Numbered from the stretch's first letter, positions 1-10,408 are shown. The stretch is DNA of 64,000 bases from AP-15 sp963799085 (GCA_963799085.1 CAWCWA010000020.1:1-64000); one strand, 5' to 3'. Numbers and translations are program-made. The notes: generated by a model not told the origin, from the sequence alone.

Positions 1-13
1 CCAGCGACTGGCG

Positions 14-2787
14 TCAGCTGAGGAGGAAATCGCCGCTATGCTGGGACGCTAACGACGCGACCAGGCTATTAATGACGACGTTATTGCCCGACCCGCCGTC
101 GAGGACGTCGACCCCGCCGTTGCCGATCAGAATGTCGTCTCCTGCGCCGCCGTGCAGGGTATTGTTGCCGGCGGTGCCAACCAGGACGTCGTTGCCGTCG
201 CCGCCATCGGCGGTGAACTGCATGGCGGTCCCGAGCCCCGTCGCGACGATGGCGTCGTCGCCGCCAAGGCCATTGATGACGAGGCGATCTGTTGCCTCGA
301 AGCCGGAGATCGTCACCGTAGCGGCCAGACCTGACACGGTGACCACGCCGTCATTGTTAGCTACCGTGATCGTGTCGGCGCCGTTGGTCGCGTTGATGAC
401 GATCGTATCTACCTGACCGTCACCGCCGCCGCCCGTCGCCGCCAGATCGACGTTGACCTTGGTGACATCGGTTTTGGACAGGTCATTGACCGTAGCGTTG
501 TCAGCGCCGCCGAGTGCTTTGAAGTTGATCGTCTCGACGTTGTTGAGGTCCATGGTGATGTTGGCGACGTTCCGGAAGAACGTGGCGTGCGCGCCATTGG
601 CCGAGATGTCGATGTTTTCGTTGATGTTTGCTCCGTTGAACTGAAGCGTGTCGGTGCCCGCCTGACCATTGACGGTGTCGTTGCCGTCGCCCGGGTTCCA
701 GACGAAGGTGTCGTCGCCCTCGCCCAGAGAGGCGGTGTCGTTGCCGGTGCCGCCCACAACCGTATCGTTGCCGTGGCTCCCGTGGATCACGTCGTCTCCG
801 GCGCCGCCGTTCATTGTGAGATTTACGTGATCGGCCGCGAGAGTGCTGGCATTGATCACGTCGGAGCCAGCCCCGCCGTTGACGACGAGCGCGTCGTTGC
901 CGGAGTCGGCGCCGTCGATCGTTACTTGCGCTGACAATCCCTTAACGGCGACCGATGCGTGGACGTTGACGACGTTGACGTGATCGTCACCGGCCGTGGC
1001 GTTGACGATCACCGTGTCGGGCTGGCCATCGCTGACAGCGCTCCCGGCTGGCGATGCCAGGTCGATGGCGACCTGCGTCACGTCCGTGCCGGTCGAGTCG
1101 TTGACCACGATGTTGTCTGCACCGCTCAAGGCGTTGAACTGGATGTGCTCGACGCCATTGAGATCCATGGTGATGGCGGCGACGTCGCGGGTGAACAGCG
1201 CCCGTGAGCCATTGGCCGAGATGGTGATGTTCTCGCCGACGTTTGAGCCGTTGAAGAGGAGCGTGTCGGTGCCGTCTTGGCCCTCGACCACGTCGCTGCC
1301 GTCGCCCGGGTTCCAGGTGAAAAGGTCATTGCCGGCGACGAGGAAGGCGACATCGGCGCCTCGACCGCCAGCCACAGTGTCGTTGCCGTCGCCGCCGAGT
1401 ATCACATCGTTGCCGGCGCTTCCTGTGATTATGTCATTGCCGGCGCCACGATCGAGGGTGAGCGAGATTGTCCCGGCAGCCACCATCGACGCATCGATCG
1501 TATCGTTGCCAGCGCTGGAGCTGATCAATAGCCGATCGCCGGCGTCAGCGTGGTCTAGGGTAACCTGCTCGGACAATCCACTGACCGTGACCGTAGCGGC
1601 GGCAGCCGATACGATGATCTGGTCCTTGCCGTTGGAGCCGTTGACGGTCACGGTATCGGTCTGGCCGTCGCCGGTAGTCCCCCCGAGCGAGGCCGCCAGA
1701 TCGATGGCGACCTGCTTCACGTCGGTTTTGGATAGGTCGTTGACCACGATCTTGTTGGTGCCCCCCAGGGCGGCGAACCGAATGCCTTCGACACCATTCA
1801 GGTCCATCGTGATGCTGGCGACGTCACGGGTGAACAGAGCGTGCGTGCCATTGGCCGAGATGCTGACGTTCTCGTTGACGTTGGCGCCGTTGAAGACAAG
1901 GGTATCGACGCCGTCCTGACCCTCGACGGTGTCGCTGCCGTCGCCCGGGTTCCAAACGAAGTGTCATTGCCCTCGCCGAGGAACGCCGCGTCATTGCCGC
2001 GTCCTCCTGTGATGACGTCATTGCCGTCGCCGCCGATCAGCGTGTCATCGCCATCGCCGCCGGTGATCGTGTCATTACCTGTGCCGCCGTCGATGGTGAG
2101 CTTGATCCGGCCGGCGAGGCCGTTTCCGGCGGTGATGACGTCGTCGCCACCATTGGCGTTGACCACGAGGTTCTCCGTGGTGCCGATGTCGATGCTAAAG
2201 GGAGCGGGGTTGACGCGATCGAAGCGCACGCGGTCGCCGTTGGCGGCGACCGTGAAGATTTCGGCCCCGTTGCCGCCATTGACCTCGGCGGTGTCATTGC
2301 CGTCGCCACCCTCCATCAGATCGCTGTCGTCTCCCGGGTTCCAGATCATGCGGTCGTCGCCGGCTTCGCCGAACATTTGGTCGTCGCCGTCGCCGCCGGT
2401 CAGTACGTCGTTGCCATCGCCACCGAAGAGCAGGTCGTTGCCGCCTTTACCGAGGAGAGTGTCATTGCCGGCTTGGCCGAAGAGCAGATCGTTGCCCGAC
2501 CCGCCTATCAGCACGTCGTTGCCCGCGCCGCCGAAGAGCTCGGCTCGGGGCAGCGCGCCGTTGGTTTCGTCGAGCGAGATCGTGTCGTTGCCGCCTTGGC
2601 CGAACACTTCGATCTCGGCAGTGTTGGCGACCGTCGGTTGGCCGCCTACGATGGATACGGCGCCGCCGTCGACGAGAATGCCCCCAGCCGCGTTGCGGCT
2701 GGTCGTGATCGTGTTGTCGAGATTGTCGCCGAACACCGACAGCAAGCCGGTGCCTGAGTTAAAGCTCGCCGAATTTGCCATGGTCAT
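14..2787 (-). pseudogene. RTX calcium-binding repeat protein, one-base frameshift
   Basis: Likely a large exported calcium-binding protein of the hemolysin-type (RTX) repeat class, normally secreted by a type I system. The N-terminal part (2787 down to about 1960) begins MTMANSASFNSG and carries a row of GGxGNDxL nonapeptides. The rest (about 1960 down to 14) continues in another frame with more RTX repeats and a final cluster near the C-terminus. Between them lie four related modules of roughly 190-200 residues, each with a WNPGDxSD motif followed by NGxNxxENxxISANG and MDLNxVE. The two parts are separated by one missing G at 1960/1961: the matching place in a sister module (about 703) reads GAAGGTGTC where this reads GAAGTGTC. 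No signal peptide is seen, as expected for type I export. No transporter genes are in the window. It may be a true pseudogene or a base-calling error. Confidence 0.85.
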
Positions 2788-3045
2788 AGTCCTTTCAGAG
2801 ATTTGGCAGCGGCGCGCATGCGCGTTAGCAGCGGATTAGGGTCGATGAGTTGGGTTGGCTCCTAGCCGACCGCTGAGTTGCAGGCCTGCTAGAGCCGTTG
2901 AAGTAGGTTAGCTTTCTTACTTACCGTATTGTTGTGGCTGCCCGTTGAGCCGAGCACCGTGTCAGGCTCCGCTTCAGGAGGCCGATCGTATGAAGGGCTG
3001 CTCCAAGCGTACAACGCGAAAAGCACTGTGCGCTCGGAGCTCCGG

Positions 3046-3633
3046 TCACTCGATGCTCAGCGTCGGCACGACTGCGACGGCGTTAGTGATACTGAAAAAG
3101 TTGGGCGACGTCGCCAGCACCAGCTCGTGGATCTTTCGGAGCTGCTCTTCCGTGCCATCGGCCTTGATCACCACTCGGCTGCGTAGTTCGGGATAACCGG
3201 CGGGGACTGCCGGATCGAGCCCGAAGAAGCCACGCAAGTCGATGTTGCCTTCAGTGGTGATCTCCAGTTTATGCAGCGTGATCCCCTGTAATGCGCACAG
3301 CGCCGTATAGCCGACGATCATGCAGGCGTTGAGCCCCGCGAGTAAGTATTCTTGCGGGTTGGCGTAGGCGTTCGCGCCGCCGATTTCGAGCGGCTCGTCG
3401 ATATCCATCGAAAAACGGCGCGGCACATTTACGCCGCCAATTGCGAAGCTGTCGACCTGCGCTCGCGAATGTGCACCGCCCTGCCACTTATTGACCACCC
3501 GCCAACGGGTCATTCCCTTTGTTGGATCTGCCTCGACACTCTCGATCAACTCATGCACCGCGGCGGTGTCGATACCGTTGAGGACATTGCAGCATGACGA
3601 ATGGTTGGTCTGCGTTTCAGCGACTGTAGACAT
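3046..3633 (-). CDS. OsmC family protein
   Basis: 195-residue OsmC-like protein, a family of small thiol-dependent peroxidases. The family signature NPQEYLLAGLNACM is present about residues 90-104 and supplies the first redox cysteine. The region that usually holds the second cysteine (about residues 170-180, TSPNFFSITNAV) has none, so classical two-cysteine peroxidase activity is doubtful. The N-terminus carries an extra CC pair (SSCCNVL). It follows the diiron protein gene on the same strand by 36 bases, so the two are probably co-transcribed. Start chosen at ATG 3633 with GAAAGG upstream. Confidence 0.85.
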   Translation of the reverse strand: MSTVAETQTNHSSCCNVLNGIDTAAVHELIESVEADPTKGMTRWRVVNKWQGGAHSRAQVDSFAIGGVNVPRRFSMDIDEPLEIGGANAYANPQEYLLAGLNACMIVGYTALCALQGITLHKLEITTEGNIDLRGFFGLDPAVPAGYPELRSRVVIKADGTEEQLRKIHELVLATSPNFFSITNAVAVVPTLSIE

Positions 3634-3669
3634 GGTGGGGACCTTTCATGCAAACTGGGTTGGGGTGGT

Positions 3670-4617
3670 TCAGGCAGCGGCCAGTGCTCGCGCTGGCGCC
3701 AGGGAGGCGAGCGCGTCGCGGATGCGCCCGAACTGCGCGGCGGTCGTCAGGCTGGCGAGCGTGGCCGCGTAGTGGGGATGCCGGGCGCCCGAAAGGATGT
3801 ATTGCAGCCGGTAGGCCTCGAGCAGCGTCTGTTGCACGATATCCGCCTCGGATTTGCTCAGTTGTCGCCCGCAGGTCCCGGCGAAGTAGTTGCCGTCCGA
3901 GGCGGCTTGCGCCTGCACTATCGTGTCGACTGACCCGACCAGCTCTATCAGTTCGTCGACCGCCCTTTCGCGCGCCGCGGCGCTGGTGCCGGCATCGAGG
4001 CGGCGCCACTCCAGCTCGTCCATGATCGCGTGCTGGCATTCTTCCTTCCAGTGGAACATGAAGACGTCCTCGTAGAGCTCCGACAGATCGTCGTCTTCGC
4101 GGATGCTTTCGCGGTAATGGGATTGCGTGAACAGCTCGATGTGAAGGGTCAATGCCAGAACCGCCCAGCTGGTCTTGCTCAGCACTGCGGCGGCGACCGC
4201 GTTCGGATCCCAGGCGAAACTGTAGCCCGGCGGCATTACTTCACCGGTCAGCGCCTCGACCCGTCGGAACAATGCCTGATGCTTTAACTCTTCGTCGCCG
4301 AACCGGACCAGCGCCTCGAGCGCAACCTGGTCGCCGAGCCAGTGGTCGCGGCTGAGCTCCAGAACCTTGGCGCCGATGAAGCGCTCGACCAGCCCGAACA
4401 TGTTCGCGTAGGTGCGGCCCTGGACCTGGCTAAAATAGATTTTTTCATCGGGCGACAGGAAATCGAGCCCGCCCGCCAGGGTGAGCCCGTCGGGCAGAAA
4501 CTTTTTAGCGCGGTCGAAGCGGCGACCGCGAATGACGTCGGTCTCGATATCCCAGCGAAGCCGTTTCGAAGCGGCAATGCAGCGAGCGAACCGCTCGGTC
4601 GGGACAGAATTGCCCAT
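3670..4617 (-). CDS. Ferritin-like diiron protein of unknown substrate
   Basis: 315-residue soluble protein with the ligand pattern of a ferritin-like diiron oxygenase: E79, then E110-x2-H113 (DEELKH), then E161, then E193-x2-H196 (KEECQH). The spacing of two E...ExxH sets is what the sequence shows; a bound diiron centre is inferred from family knowledge. It resembles diiron N-oxygenase or ferritin-like stress proteins more than storage ferritin, but I do not recognise a named gene. It lies upstream of the OsmC gene and is divergent from the BTAD/TPR regulator, which suggests a shared redox or stress role. Confidence 0.7.
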   Translation of the reverse strand: MGNSVPTERFARCIAASKRLRWDIETDVIRGRRFDRAKKFLPDGLTLAGGLDFLSPDEKIYFSQVQGRTYANMFGLVERFIGAKVLELSRDHWLGDQVALEALVRFGDEELKHQALFRRVEALTGEVMPPGYSFAWDPNAVAAAVLSKTSWAVLALTLHIELFTQSHYRESIREDDDLSELYEDVFMFHWKEECQHAIMDELEWRRLDAGTSAAARERAVDELIELVGSVDTIVQAQAASDGNYFAGTCGRQLSKSEADIVQQTLLEAYRLQYILSGARHPHYAATLASLTTAAQFGRIRDALASLAPARALAAA

Positions 4618-4791
4618 GGTTCGAAGCTCCTTCTACGGCAGGGCGCCAGTTGGCCCTCAACGGCCGGAGAATGCATGCCGACCGATTGCGCCGCCGTGGG
4701 ACCAAGCGTGGAATGTTGCCGATGAAGCGTGGTTACCGCATAATCGATACGACCACGCTGAAGCCGGCAGAATGCTGCAAAGGAGCTCGCC
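4618..4791. promoter_or_regulatory. Divergent intergenic region, diiron protein / BTAD regulator
   Basis: 174-base gap between two genes read outward, so it must hold both promoters. The regulator side ends in a strong ribosome-binding site (AAAGGAG, about 4779-4785) seven bases from the GTG start at 4792. I see no clear operator palindrome. Confidence 0.4.
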
Positions 4792-6756
4792 GTGCTCGAA
4801 ATCAGGGTCCTCGGCGGTCTCGAGGTAATGCGCGATGGTGTACCCGCGATGTTGCCGCCGTCGCGCAAGACCCGCGCGCTCCTCGGCTACTTGGCTTTGA
4901 CCCGATCGCCGCACCGACGCGAGCAGCTGTGCGAACTGTTCTGGGAAGTGCCGGACGATCCGCGCGGGGCCTTGCGCTGGAGCCTCAGCAAGATCCGGCC
5001 GCTGGTCGATGAGCCGGCGTTTCCGCGCCTGATGGCGGACCGCCAGAGCGTCGAATTGCGCGGCGAGGCGCTCGGCATCGACTTCTTTTCCGCGCAGGTC
5101 TGCACCGCTGATAAGGCTGTGACGGCAAGCGATCTCGCGCGAGTGGCATCGTGGTTCCGCGGGCCATTGCTAGCCGATCTCGACCTGCCGGCGAACCGCG
5201 AGTTCCACAGCTGGCTATCGGGGATGCGCGAGGACGCGCGCAAGCTTCAGATACAAATTCTCCGCACCTTGACCGAGCGACTTGGCGCAACACCCCAGGA
5301 AGCTCTCCCATACGCGCGCGAATTGGTGCGCATCGACCCCTTCGACGAGAACTTGTGGGCGCTGTTGATCGGCACTCTGGCGAGCACCGGCCGCGGCGGC
5401 GAGATAAAGCAGCAATATGAAGCCGGCCTGCGCTCTTTGCGCGAGGTCGGCGGGGGATCTGGGCCTCTACTGCGCGCTTGGCGGGCGGTGCAAGCGTCAC
5501 CCGGCCCCTCTCCCGACCGCGAGACGATCCCGGTAGCGCCCGCAGAAGCGCCACGCCTGTCAATTGTCGTGCTGCCTTTTGTCAATCTAAGCAACGACCC
5601 CGAGCAGCAATATTTCGCCGACGGGATCACCGGGAATCTGACGACCGATCTGTCGCGGATTCCGGACATGCTGGTGATCTCGCGCTACACCGCCTTCACC
5701 TATAGGGACAAGCCGGTCGACATCAAGCAGATTGGCCGCGAACTGGGGGTGCGCTATGCACTCGAAGGAGAGGTCCAGCGGTCGGGAAATCGGGTCCGCG
5801 TCACCGCCCAGCTGATCGATGCCGAAACCGACACGCATCTGTGGGCCGAGCGGTTCGACGGCGACACCGGCGATCTCTTCGCTTGGCAAAATGAGATTAC
5901 CAACCAGATCGCGGTTGCCCTCGACCTTGAGCTGGTCGACGCAGCGGCCGCCCAGCCGATCGAGCGTCCGGACACGCGCGATTACATCCTGCGTGGACGC
6001 GCCGCGCGATTAAAGCCGCCATCGCGTGCGAACCGTGCGGAGCAGGTTTTGCTATTCGAGCGTGCGTTGGCACTCGATCCGGCGTCCGTCGCGGCGCAGA
6101 GCTGGTTGGCGATCGAGCTCGCCGCCCGCGCCGTCGATTTAATGACTGACACGGCCGCGGCTGATATTGCGCACGCGGCAGTATTGGCCGAGCAAGCCTT
6201 GGCCGCGTCTCCCCGCAGCTCGGTTGCACATTTCGCCAAGGGCCAAGTGTTACGCGCGCAGCACAGACACCACGAGGCCATTCTCGCATACGAGACAGTC
6301 ATCGCACTCAACCGCAATTGGGCCCATGCATACTCCCATCTCGGCTGGTGCAAGTTCATGGCTGGGTCGATCGAAGCGCTTATCCCGGCCCAGGAGCAAG
6401 CCATCCGGCTTAGTCCCCGCGATCCCCAAATCGGGCTTTTCTATAGCCGGATCGGGCGCGCGCATCTGCTGCAGTCGCGCACCGACGATGCGATCGACTG
6501 GTGCGAAAAGGCGCGCAACGCCACTCCGGCGGCCGCTATCTTCCGCTCGTTCCTCGCCTCTGGCTATGCTCTCAAAGGCGCCACTGACCGCGCCGTCGCC
6601 GAACTCTCCGAGGCCCGCAGGCTGGTCGGCGACGATCGTTACTCCAGCGTCGCGCGCTTGCGGGCCGTCGAATCTTGGGGGGTGAGGGAGATCCGCGCCT
6701 TGTTTGAAGCCACCTATTTCGCAGGACTGCGCAAGGCCGGGATGCCGGTGGAATGA
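4792..6756 (+). CDS. BTAD-type regulator with TolB-like and TPR domains
   Basis: 654-residue regulator-like protein. Residues 1-95 form an OmpR/SARP-type winged-helix region (MLEIRVLGGLEV, then RKTRALLGYLAL and GALRWSLSKIRPL). About 96-240 is a bacterial transcriptional activation (BTAD) helical domain. About 256-385 is the TolB-like/FlgO-type domain often fused to CadC-type regulators or class III cyclases (VVLPFVNLSNDPEQQYFADG, ending in ETDTHLWAERFDGD). The rest is TPR-like helices. No cyclase domain or membrane segment is seen. The GTG start is fixed by AAAGGAG seven bases upstream. It is divergent from the diiron/OsmC pair, which it probably controls; that link is inferred. Confidence 0.8.
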   Translation: MLEIRVLGGLEVMRDGVPAMLPPSRKTRALLGYLALTRSPHRREQLCELFWEVPDDPRGALRWSLSKIRPLVDEPAFPRLMADRQSVELRGEALGIDFFSAQVCTADKAVTASDLARVASWFRGPLLADLDLPANREFHSWLSGMREDARKLQIQILRTLTERLGATPQEALPYARELVRIDPFDENLWALLIGTLASTGRGGEIKQQYEAGLRSLREVGGGSGPLLRAWRAVQASPGPSPDRETIPVAPAEAPRLSIVVLPFVNLSNDPEQQYFADGITGNLTTDLSRIPDMLVISRYTAFTYRDKPVDIKQIGRELGVRYALEGEVQRSGNRVRVTAQLIDAETDTHLWAERFDGDTGDLFAWQNEITNQIAVALDLELVDAAAAQPIERPDTRDYILRGRAARLKPPSRANRAEQVLLFERALALDPASVAAQSWLAIELAARAVDLMTDTAAADIAHAAVLAEQALAASPRSSVAHFAKGQVLRAQHRHHEAILAYETVIALNRNWAHAYSHLGWCKFMAGSIEALIPAQEQAIRLSPRDPQIGLFYSRIGRAHLLQSRTDDAIDWCEKARNATPAAAIFRSFLASGYALKGATDRAVAELSEARRLVGDDRYSSVARLRAVESWGVREIRALFEATYFAGLRKAGMPVE

Positions 6757-7310
6757 ACGTTCGACTTTGGCGGATTTCGAGAATAGTTTTTATACTCTCG
6801 ATCTATGCGGCCTTTGCGGCATGGTTGCCGATACTCCGGTTGGGATTCACGTTCCCGGCAAGTAGCTAGGAATAGTACACTGTTTGGATTTGCAGGCATC
6901 AGCTGTTGTGAAGGGTTTCGGTCGCCGGCCCGACGATCAATCGCCGCGTCCGTGCACGGGCCGGCGACCGAAACCCTTCACAAAACCGGTCGAGCCAGAC
7001 CATACCGCGCCGACAGCTGCTTTGGGCCCGAACCTTGTCGTACCGGACCGAGGGCGGGAAGGTTTGGAATCGGCACGAGACGGCCGACACCCCATCTCGA
7101 GGTTCTTCCTGGCGTTTTCCTCCGATGGTGCCCAATTCGGCCGGGTGCCAGAGCCTCGCTGCGCCACCGGTTTTCACGGCAGGGCTAGAGCTAGAGGGCC
7201 TGATAGACATCCCAAGATTCGCGTGCCGCCGCTATTAGCCGGTTGCCATCTTCGGCCAGCAGCAGCCGTTGGGCGACCAGTCAATCCGTGGCCTCAGCCA
7301 GTCGCGAAGC
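6757..7310. other. Gene-poor stretch with a perfect inverted repeat
   Basis: 554 bases without a convincing gene between the BTAD regulator and the hydrolase pseudogene. It contains the 27-bp inverted repeat listed separately. Short open frames on both strands show no recognisable domain and overlap each other, so none is called. Confidence 0.5.
6906..6983. repeat. Perfect 27-bp inverted repeat around a 24-base centre
   Basis: The left arm 6906-6932 (starting TTGTGAAGGGTTTCGG) is the exact reverse complement of the right arm 6957-6983 (ending CCGAAACCCTTCACAA). The spacer is 24 bases. The arms are too long and perfect for an ordinary terminator, there is no T-tract, and the hairpin begins 149 bases after the nearest stop codon. 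It could be a miniature inverted-repeat element, two abutted IS ends, or a structured RNA. Confidence 0.8.
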
Positions 7311-8408
7311 CTAGGCATCGCGCGATGCGTAGCGTAATTCAAGTGACGGTCGCGGATCGCCAGCACGCTGCCTTTCGGCTTCGGTCGCAGCGAACGGGAT
7401 CATCGAACCCTGGATGGTGAACAGGTTACCCTCGCCATAGCCGCGCGCGCGCAGCGACCAGCCCGCATGCGTGGCCAGCGGTGCCGTGAGCAGCGGGTGA
7501 CGGATGCCGCCGAGAGCGTTGCCGTCGGTGTCGGTCGATTGCACGAACACCGGATAGGCCGCGCGTTCGATTGGCGGCTCGACCGAATGGTCGCGCAACC
7601 GCAGCTCGTTCAGGACGTTCGGGAAGTTCACCTGGGGCAGCCTGGGGAATGTCGCGCGCGCCGCCGCGAGCGGCACCAGCGTGGCGGCGGCACGCGAAGG
7701 GAACTGGCTGTCCGGCGGTGCGGTGCCGTACTCCACCCACTCGAACAGCGCGACCAGCAGCGCGCGCATGAACGCGCCGTAGCGGAGCCGATTGCCGGGC
7801 AGCTGCATGACCGGCCTGGCCAGGGGCCGGAACGGCGCATGCGACACCCCGCTGACGGTATAAACCCGTACCTCCTCCGGCATAGCGATGTCGGCCCCGC
7901 TTGTGTCGGTCACGACCAGCGAACTACGCGCCTGCCAAAGGTCGCTTTCGGTAGATGCAACACCTTCGGACACACGCCAGCATCGCGGGCGCGCTGCAGG
8001 ATGCCGCCGCTGCAGCCACTGATCGGATCACTCAGCGTCGGATAGCTGAACGGAAACTGGTCATCACCGTACGAGTGGTCCTCGTGCTGGCGCGAATAGC
8101 GCCCCGCCTGTGCAAACTGCCAATTGATGCAGGTACGACGTGATCCTGCGACGACCGGAAGGATGCCGTCGAACACCTGGCGTCCCGCAAGATCCTCGTT
8201 GAACCCGAGATGCACCAGATCGCGAAGCACGCGGCCGCTCGTGCGGCGCCAGCGGATTGCCTTTCGTCGCGTGCAGCAGGAACGAAACGAAGTCGCGGAT
8301 CGCGGCGAAGCCGATGCCCATCACGATCGGACCGCGCGCGCGGTAGATGAACTCGAAGATGGCGCCGCGGTTGTCGGCGGCGGAGTGATTCTCCCCAGAA
8401 GCGCCGTT
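7311..8408 (-). pseudogene. Alpha/beta-hydrolase-domain protein (Abhydrolase_10-like), truncated and frameshifted
   Basis: Remnant of a long secreted-type hydrolase family in which the motifs GRxVFDGIxPxVAGSRRT and AQxGRYSRQHEDHxYxxDQFPF are characteristic. Reading leftwards: about 8400-8235 codes GAIFEFIYRARGPIVMGIGF in one frame, 8235-7950 codes the RQVFDGILPVVAGSRRT part in another, and 7973-7311 codes the C-terminal 220 residues in a third. At least two frameshifts (near 8235 and 7950) are therefore needed. The N-terminal part is missing because the gene runs directly into the left end of the IS21 element at about 8408. Confidence 0.75.
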
Positions 8409-8524
8409 TGAAAATTCCTCAGGTGTGTCGCCGGGCCTTCCGGGGCGCGTCCCGGGAGGCTCGGCGGCGCGCCGATCGCCGCTGACCCGAATGATCCCTC
8501 CCGATCGGCGGGAGGGGCGGGGCG

Positions 8525-9813
8525 GTGATCCGACTGGGGGAGCTGGTGATGATTTTGGATTTGCATCGGCAGGGGCTGTCGGTCTCGGCGATCGCCCGGC
8601 AGCTGGACCGCGATCGCAAGACCGTCCGCAAATACATCGAGCGCGGCCTTACGGCGCCCGCCTACGGCCCGCGCGAGCCGCGGCCGGGTGTGGTGGCACC
8701 GTTCGCATCGTATCTGCGGGAGCGGATCGCCGCCTTCCCCGAGCTGACCGGGAGCCGGCTGCTGCGCGAGATCAGGGAGCTCGGCTATGCCGGCGGCTAT
8801 ACCGCGGTGAAGGACTTCCTGCGCACCATCCGCCCACGGACGCTGCAGGCCTTCGAGCGTCGCTTCGAGACCCCGTCGGATAAGCAGGCGCAAGTCGATT
8901 TCGCCTTCTTCCGCACCGTCTTCACCGACCAGCCCGGGGCCGAGCGGATCGTCTGGCTGTTCTCGATGGTGCTCGGCCACAGCCGCATGATGTGGGGTCG
9001 GTTCGTCGCGCACCAGGACCTGCAGACCGTTCTGCGCTGCCACATCGCCGCTTTCGAGGCGCTCGGCGGGGTGCCGGCCGAGATCCTCTACGACCGCATG
9101 AAGACGGCGGTGCTGGGCGAGGTCGACGATCAGGGCATCGCCTATAATCGCAAGCTGCTCGAGTTGGCGGCGCATTACCGCTTTCTGCCGAAGGCCTGTC
9201 CGCCCTACCGGGCCAAGACAAAGGGTAAGAGCCTGCCCTCGGGCTTGACCCGAGGGTGGAGCGCCCCTTCCGCTACGTCCGGGAGGACTTCTTCCTCGGC
9301 CGCTCGTTCCGCAACCTCGACGATTTGAATGCCCAGTTCCGGCACTGGCTCGACACCGTCGCCAATCCGCGCCGGCATGCCACGACCGGCCGCATCGTGC
9401 GGGAGCACTTCGCCGAGGAGCAGCCGTATCTCAAGGCGTTGCCCGCGACGCCGTTCACCGTCGTGCTGACGCTCGACCGCCGGATCACTCGCGACGGCAT
9501 GGTGTCGGTCGGCGGCAATCTCTATTCGGTTCCCGACAGCACCCGCCGGCGCGTCGTCGAGGTGCACACCCTGGCCAACGAGATCCGCATCCTGGAGGAC
9601 GACAAGCTGATCGCCGTCCATCCCGTGCTCGAAGGCCGCGGCCGGCGCCGCATCGCCCTTGGCCATCGCACCGCGCCGCCGCCCGGCAACAGCACGACAG
9701 CGCGCGAGATGCCGCCGCCGACAGGCCCGGCCGGCGCCGTCGTCGTGCCGCGCTCGCTGGCCTTCTACGACGCCGTCGCCGGCCGTCTCGCCGGCGAGGG
9801 AGGCCGGCTGTGA
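8525..9813 (+). pseudogene. istA: IS21 transposase IstA, frameshifted by a hairpin insertion
   Basis: IstA carries out cut-and-paste transposition of IS21 elements with the helper ATPase IstB. An N-terminal helix-turn-helix (LSVSAIARQLDRDRKTVRKY) and a DDE-type core (QAQVDFAFFRTVF, LYDRMKTAVLG) are visible. The frame runs normally to AKTKGK at 9229, then 26 extra bases (9230-9255) shift it, and it resumes at 9256 with VERPFRYVREDFF and the C-terminal domain to 9813. Without the insert the protein would be one continuous chain of about 420 residues. The stop overlaps the istB start. Confidence 0.85.
9230..9255 (+). repeat. Hairpin element in istA (AGCCTGYCC family)
   Basis: 26-base insertion beginning AGCCTGCCCTCGGG and folding as CCTCGGG-CTTGA-CCCGAGG. 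It lies exactly between the codons for TKGK and VERPFRY of IstA and shifts the frame. The 3' flank is GTGGAGCG. Confidence 0.8.
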
Positions 9814-10335
9814 GAAGCGCCGAGCCGGCGCCGAGCACGCTCGATCAGGTGCGCCGCCACCTGGTCGGGCTCAAAATGCCGCGCGCGCTTGAAGTCCTCG
9901 ACCACACGATGCGTCAGCTCGAGCGCGGCGAGATCGGTGCGCTGGAGGCGATCGACGCCCTGCTCGGCGAGGAACTCACCCTGCGCGAAGCCCGGCGCGT
10001 CAAGGCCGCCCTCAAGATGGGGCGCCTCGTCACGATCAAGACCCTGGCCGGCTTCGACTTTGCCTTCCAGCCCTCGCTCGACCGCAACCGCATCCTCGCC
10101 CTGGCCCAGCTGGAGTTCATCGACCGGCACGAGGTCGTGCACTTTCTTGGGCAACCTGGCTGCGGGAAAACCCATCTGGCGCTCGCCCTCGGCGTCGAAG
10201 CCGTCAAGGCCGGGCGCGGCGTCTACTTCGGCACCCTGGCCGAGCTGATAACCTCGCTGGCCAAGGCCGAGCGCGAGGGCAGCCTGCGCGAGCGGCTGCG
10301 CTTTCTCTGCCGGCCGCAGCTCTTGATCCCCCACA
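9810..10335 (+). pseudogene. istB: IS21 helper ATPase IstB, 3' truncated
   Basis: ATP-binding helper of IstA, related to DnaC-like AAA+ proteins. It starts at GTG 9810, overlapping the istA stop. The Walker A motif GQPGCGKTHLALAL is present (about nt 10147-10188). Homology stops after LRFLCRPQLLI near 10332, just before the expected Walker B (VDEIGYLP). The open frame runs on to 10436 with unrelated residues. The break marks a deletion or recombination junction with the amidohydrolase fragment. Confidence 0.8.
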
Positions 10336-10408
10336 GCGCTGAATTCCGTGCCATCGACGCGGGGCACGCCTACAGTGACGCAAATTCGGCGAACTCCGGG
10401 AGGCTAGA

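Larger units (their letters stand above)
8408..10335 (+). mobile_element. IS21 family element, copy 1 (right part missing)
   Basis: Left end inferred at about 8408 (TGAAAATTCCTCAGG), where the hydrolase pseudogene stops. It holds istA and the first two thirds of istB. The recognisable istB sequence ends near 10332, so the right end is lost. It is a different IS21 type from the copy at 17184-19818. istA also carries a 26-base hairpin insertion. Confidence 0.75.

Noticed and set aside
996..1919. Long plus-strand open frame opposite the RTX gene
   Set aside because: It is the antisense of GGxGxD repeats, rich in Ser/Pro/Leu with no domain; a typical shadow in GC-rich repeats.
3617..4039. Frame beside the diiron and OsmC genes on the minus strand
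   Set aside because: Same-strand shadow of the diiron gene in another frame, Arg-rich, no domain.
6906..6983. Rho-independent terminator of the BTAD regulator gene
   Set aside because: The stem is far too long and perfect, is 149 bases past the stop, and has no T-tract.
9230..9255. Programmed frameshift in istA
   Set aside because: The break coincides exactly with a foreign 26-base hairpin found in other transposases, not with a slippery A6G-type site.
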